Part shown: positions 5,834 through 7,556 of the stretch, one piece after another | How the letters are laid out: each line of letters begins with the position of its first letter | Numbering within the stretch: position 1 is the stretch's first letter | Assembly (NCBI GenBank): GCA_018825925.1 | Contig: JAHKAT010000314.1 | Location: 1-7,556, forward strand | DNA from: Bacteroidota bacterium | Lineage (GTDB): Bacteria; Bacteroidota; Bacteroidia; Flavobacteriales_D; Crocinitomicaceae | DNA length: 7,556 nucleotides | Reading direction: 5' to 3' | Position numbers and translations under genes: made by a program | Notes under the pieces: generated by a model | The model's input: the letters and a program-made list of their open reading frames with translations, nothing else | What the model was told of the DNA's origin: nothing | The model's database searches: none

Positions 5834-6847
5834 ATGGGAAAAGCAGAAAAAAAACTGTGTCAACTTTACAAGTACGACAGAGAATTTTATTTAAAAACAA
5901 CGAACGAACCCGCCTATTTTGCATCTGAGTTTGTGAAAACTGAACTGAACCCTGAGGTGGTTTCGTGGCTTAATTTTCATAGTATAAAATATACTTCAGA
6001 AATATCTAGCTTGTTGGGTAGCCTGGGGGTTGATAATTTGGTCGTTGAAGACGTGTATGCTGATAAGCAACGTCCGAAGATTGAAGAATATGACGGTTAT
6101 ATCTTTTTCAGTATTCGTTCCGCTTTGCCGCCAACCAAACCTGGGGGTGATTTAACTCAAGAACAAATTTCATTCGTACTTGGGGATACCTATGTTATTT
6201 CATTACAACAGAAAAAGTCAGACCACTTTACAGAAGTTCGGCAGCGTATTGAAATGCCAAAAGGACAAATACGGATAAAAGGTGCTGATTTTTTATTGTA
6301 TCGTATGCTCGAGGCTGTGGTTGATAATTATTACGAAGTTTTGGATGATATCACGTCAAAAACTGAGAAAATGGAAGCGATTGTTTTAAAAAATACGCAT
6401 GCTCAGACTTTGCAATTTATTGAAAATGAAAAAAGACGATTGGCAGATTTGCGAAGAATAGCCTTGCCTATGCGAGATATTTCCTCCCAAATTGAAAAAA
6501 GTAATAATCCGCTTTTCGACCCTGTGAATAAAGCTTATTTCCTAGACCTAAAGGATCATTGTTTGGGTGTTTTGGATGAAATAGATACCACGAAGCAAAT
6601 ATTGGAGGGGATGACCAATCTTTATTATGCTGTGCAAGGACAACGCATGAATGAGATCATGAAAGTATTGACGGTAATAAGTGCTATTTTTATTCCATTG
6701 ACATTTATGGCAGGAATCTACGGGATGAATTTTGACAATATCCCAGAGCTGCATTCACGATATGGGTACTTTGTTTTGCTTGGCGCGATGTTAGTGATTG
6801 CAGTAATCCTTGTTTTTTACTTCCGTAGAAAAGGATGGCTGACTTAA
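5834..6847 (+). CDS. corA: CorA family Mg2+/Co2+ transport protein
   Basis: CorA is a pentameric inner-membrane channel that takes up Mg2+ (and Co2+) and is gated by intracellular Mg2+. The 337-residue product has the usual long cytoplasmic N-terminal domain (about 1-275). This includes RPKIEEYDGYIFFSIR (80-95), a hallmark segment of CorA proteins, and a long helical region (about 155-275) that forms the stalk. Two C-terminal transmembrane helices follow (about 277-296 and 312-330). Between them is the signature IYGMNF, with GMN at 297-299 forming the selectivity filter, and a short loop. The C-terminus RRKGWLT is basic and cytoplasmic, as expected. The ATG at 5834 gives a normal-length protein. 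The gene lies 82 bases after the peptidase gene; no exact -7 element was found in that gap, so it may be read from its own promoter or by readthrough. Confidence in family and function is high. Confidence 0.95.
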   Translation: MGKAEKKLCQLYKYDREFYLKTTNEPAYFASEFVKTELNPEVVSWLNFHSIKYTSEISSLLGSLGVDNLVVEDVYADKQRPKIEEYDGYIFFSIRSALPPTKPGGDLTQEQISFVLGDTYVISLQQKKSDHFTEVRQRIEMPKGQIRIKGADFLLYRMLEAVVDNYYEVLDDITSKTEKMEAIVLKNTHAQTLQFIENEKRRLADLRRIALPMRDISSQIEKSNNPLFDPVNKAYFLDLKDHCLGVLDEIDTTKQILEGMTNLYYAVQGQRMNEIMKVLTVISAIFIPLTFMAGIYGMNFDNIPELHSRYGYFVLLGAMLVIAVILVFYFRRKGWLT

Positions 6848-6875
6848 TTGAGCAAAAATAAAAACAATCCCTTGG

Positions 6876-6883
6876 TATGTTTG
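6876..6883 (+). promoter_or_regulatory. Candidate -7 promoter element for the SRPBCC gene
   Basis: TATGTTTG is an exact TAnnTTTG match in the 87-base gap after corA. Transcription would start near 6890, leaving a leader of about 45 bases. The nearest upstream TTG (6848-6850) is 25 bases away, slightly longer than the usual 17-23, so the assignment is tentative. Confidence 0.45.
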
Positions 6884-6934
6884 TTTTACTGATGTCAGGT
6901 AGATAGGCTACGGCATACACTAAATATAAAGCAA

Positions 6935-7402
6935 ATGGCAGGTTATTATCAGTATACTACCGAACAGTGGTTGAAAGGTAGTTTAGATGAAGTTTGGGAT
7001 TTTATGTCCTCCCCAAAAAATTTAAAAAAAATCACACCTCCGCACATGGGGTTTGAAATTACTACCGACGATAAAGTCTTAGATAAAATGTATCAGGGAA
7101 TGATCGTTGGTTATAAAGTGAGCCCTATTTTGGGTTTAAAAATGAATTGGTTAACTGAAATAACCCATGTTGTCGACAAAAAGTTTTTTGTAGATGAACA
7201 AAGAGTAGGGCCCTATAAAATTTGGCACCACGAACATCATTTGGAGGAAAGTGATTCTGGCGTAATGATGAAGGATATAATTACTTACGTCCCACCATTC
7301 GGTTTTTTAGGTCGAATAGCAAATGAGATGTTTATCAAAAAACAAATAGATCAAATTTTCAGTCATCGATTTAAAGTTTTGGAAAAGATTTTCAATGAAT
7401 GA
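6935..7402 (+). CDS. SRPBCC (START/Bet v1-like) superfamily protein
   Basis: A 155-residue, single-domain cytoplasmic protein with the SRPBCC helix-grip fold, a hydrophobic-pocket fold that binds varied ligands; no substrate can be assigned. The typical start is present: a first strand (about 5-14), then the LDEVWDFMSSPKNLKKITPP segment (17-36), where the two short helices and the 'P.NL..ITP' pattern mark this group. Later pieces are VDEQRVGPYKIWHHEHHLEE (86-105), DIITYVPPFGFLG (114-126) and a long C-terminal helix (about 128-153) that closes the pocket. The order matches the ligand-binding SRPBCC group sometimes annotated as cell-division-inhibitor-like (COG4276 type); that name should not be taken as function. 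There is no signal peptide or membrane segment. The ATG at 6935 is preferred for the normal N-terminus. The superfamily is secure; the role is unknown. Confidence 0.88.
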   Translation: MAGYYQYTTEQWLKGSLDEVWDFMSSPKNLKKITPPHMGFEITTDDKVLDKMYQGMIVGYKVSPILGLKMNWLTEITHVVDKKFFVDEQRVGPYKIWHHEHHLEESDSGVMMKDIITYVPPFGFLGRIANEMFIKKQIDQIFSHRFKVLEKIFNE

Positions 7403-7431
7403 TTTAAGAGAAACAAAAAATCCCTCGCTGG

Positions 7432-7556
7432 ATGGTGCTTGCAAATGTTAGTAATCTTGATGATTTAATGGTGGCTGAAGCAGAACATTTAAGCACCAGA
7501 TTTAGTCTTCAAGAAACAACAAGATTTGGTAAACTTAAAGGATTACCTGCAGAAAC
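7432..7556 (+). CDS. Possible 5' end of a gene cut by the window edge, unidentified
   Basis: From an ATG at 7432 a frame stays open for 41 codons to the window end (MVLANVSNLDDLMVAEAE at the start, GKLKGLPAE near the end). The frame is open only from 7408, after an in-frame stop at 7405-7407, so the start must be between 7408 and the end. There is no clear ribosome-binding site and no recognised motif. The other two plus-strand frames contain stops in this stretch. A short minus-strand open stretch also exists but looks less protein-like. I do not recognise the product; the gene could also be a remnant. Confidence 0.35.
   Translation, partial: MVLANVSNLDDLMVAEAEHLSTRFSLQETTRFGKLKGLPAE

Noticed and set aside
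6548..6920. Minus-strand open frames of 68 and 71 codons over the corA 3' end.
   Set aside because: They are antisense to the conserved transmembrane and GMN region and show no domain or start context.

Overview
The window is AT-rich, protein-coding chromosomal DNA from a member of the Bacteroidota, most likely Flavobacteriales. The support is the DnaA sequence type, a DUF2490 outer-membrane protein, a small lipoprotein with the Cys-rich 'DCGG' linker common in this phylum, and several exact matches to the Bacteroidota -7 promoter element TAnnTTTG. The genus cannot be fixed from the sequence. No rRNA, tRNA, CRISPR, insertion sequence or phage gene was seen.

Layout, left to right. (1) dnaA (102-1532, +) ends in a strong intrinsic terminator. 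(2) A membrane-anchored SPFH/stomatin-like protein (1587-2528, +) ends in its own strong terminator, so it appears to be monocistronic. The 160 bases after that terminator hold nothing I can support. (3) Two envelope genes lie on the minus strand: a DUF2490 family protein (2780-3556) and a small Cys-rich lipoprotein (3671-4186). Each has a candidate -7 element, so they may be separate transcripts. (4) A plus-strand pair follows: a YigZ/IMPACT family protein (4197-4814, TTG start) and, 7 bases on, an M42-type metallopeptidase (4822-5751). (5) A CorA-type divalent-cation channel (5834-6847, +). (6) A SRPBCC-fold protein (6935-7402, +). (7) An open frame from 7432 runs off the right edge and could be the 5' part of another gene.

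The genes are mostly housekeeping functions that do not form one pathway: replication initiation, membrane-domain organisation, envelope proteins, a translation-linked IMPACT protein, peptide turnover and Mg2+ uptake. The only convincing co-transcribed pair is yigZ with the peptidase. The most interesting structure is the divergent junction near 4170-4220. There the lipoprotein and yigZ start codons are only 10 bases apart, and the candidate promoters are placed so that the two transcripts would overlap at their 5' ends. I found no convincing new multi-gene system; the findings below are modest and graded accordingly.
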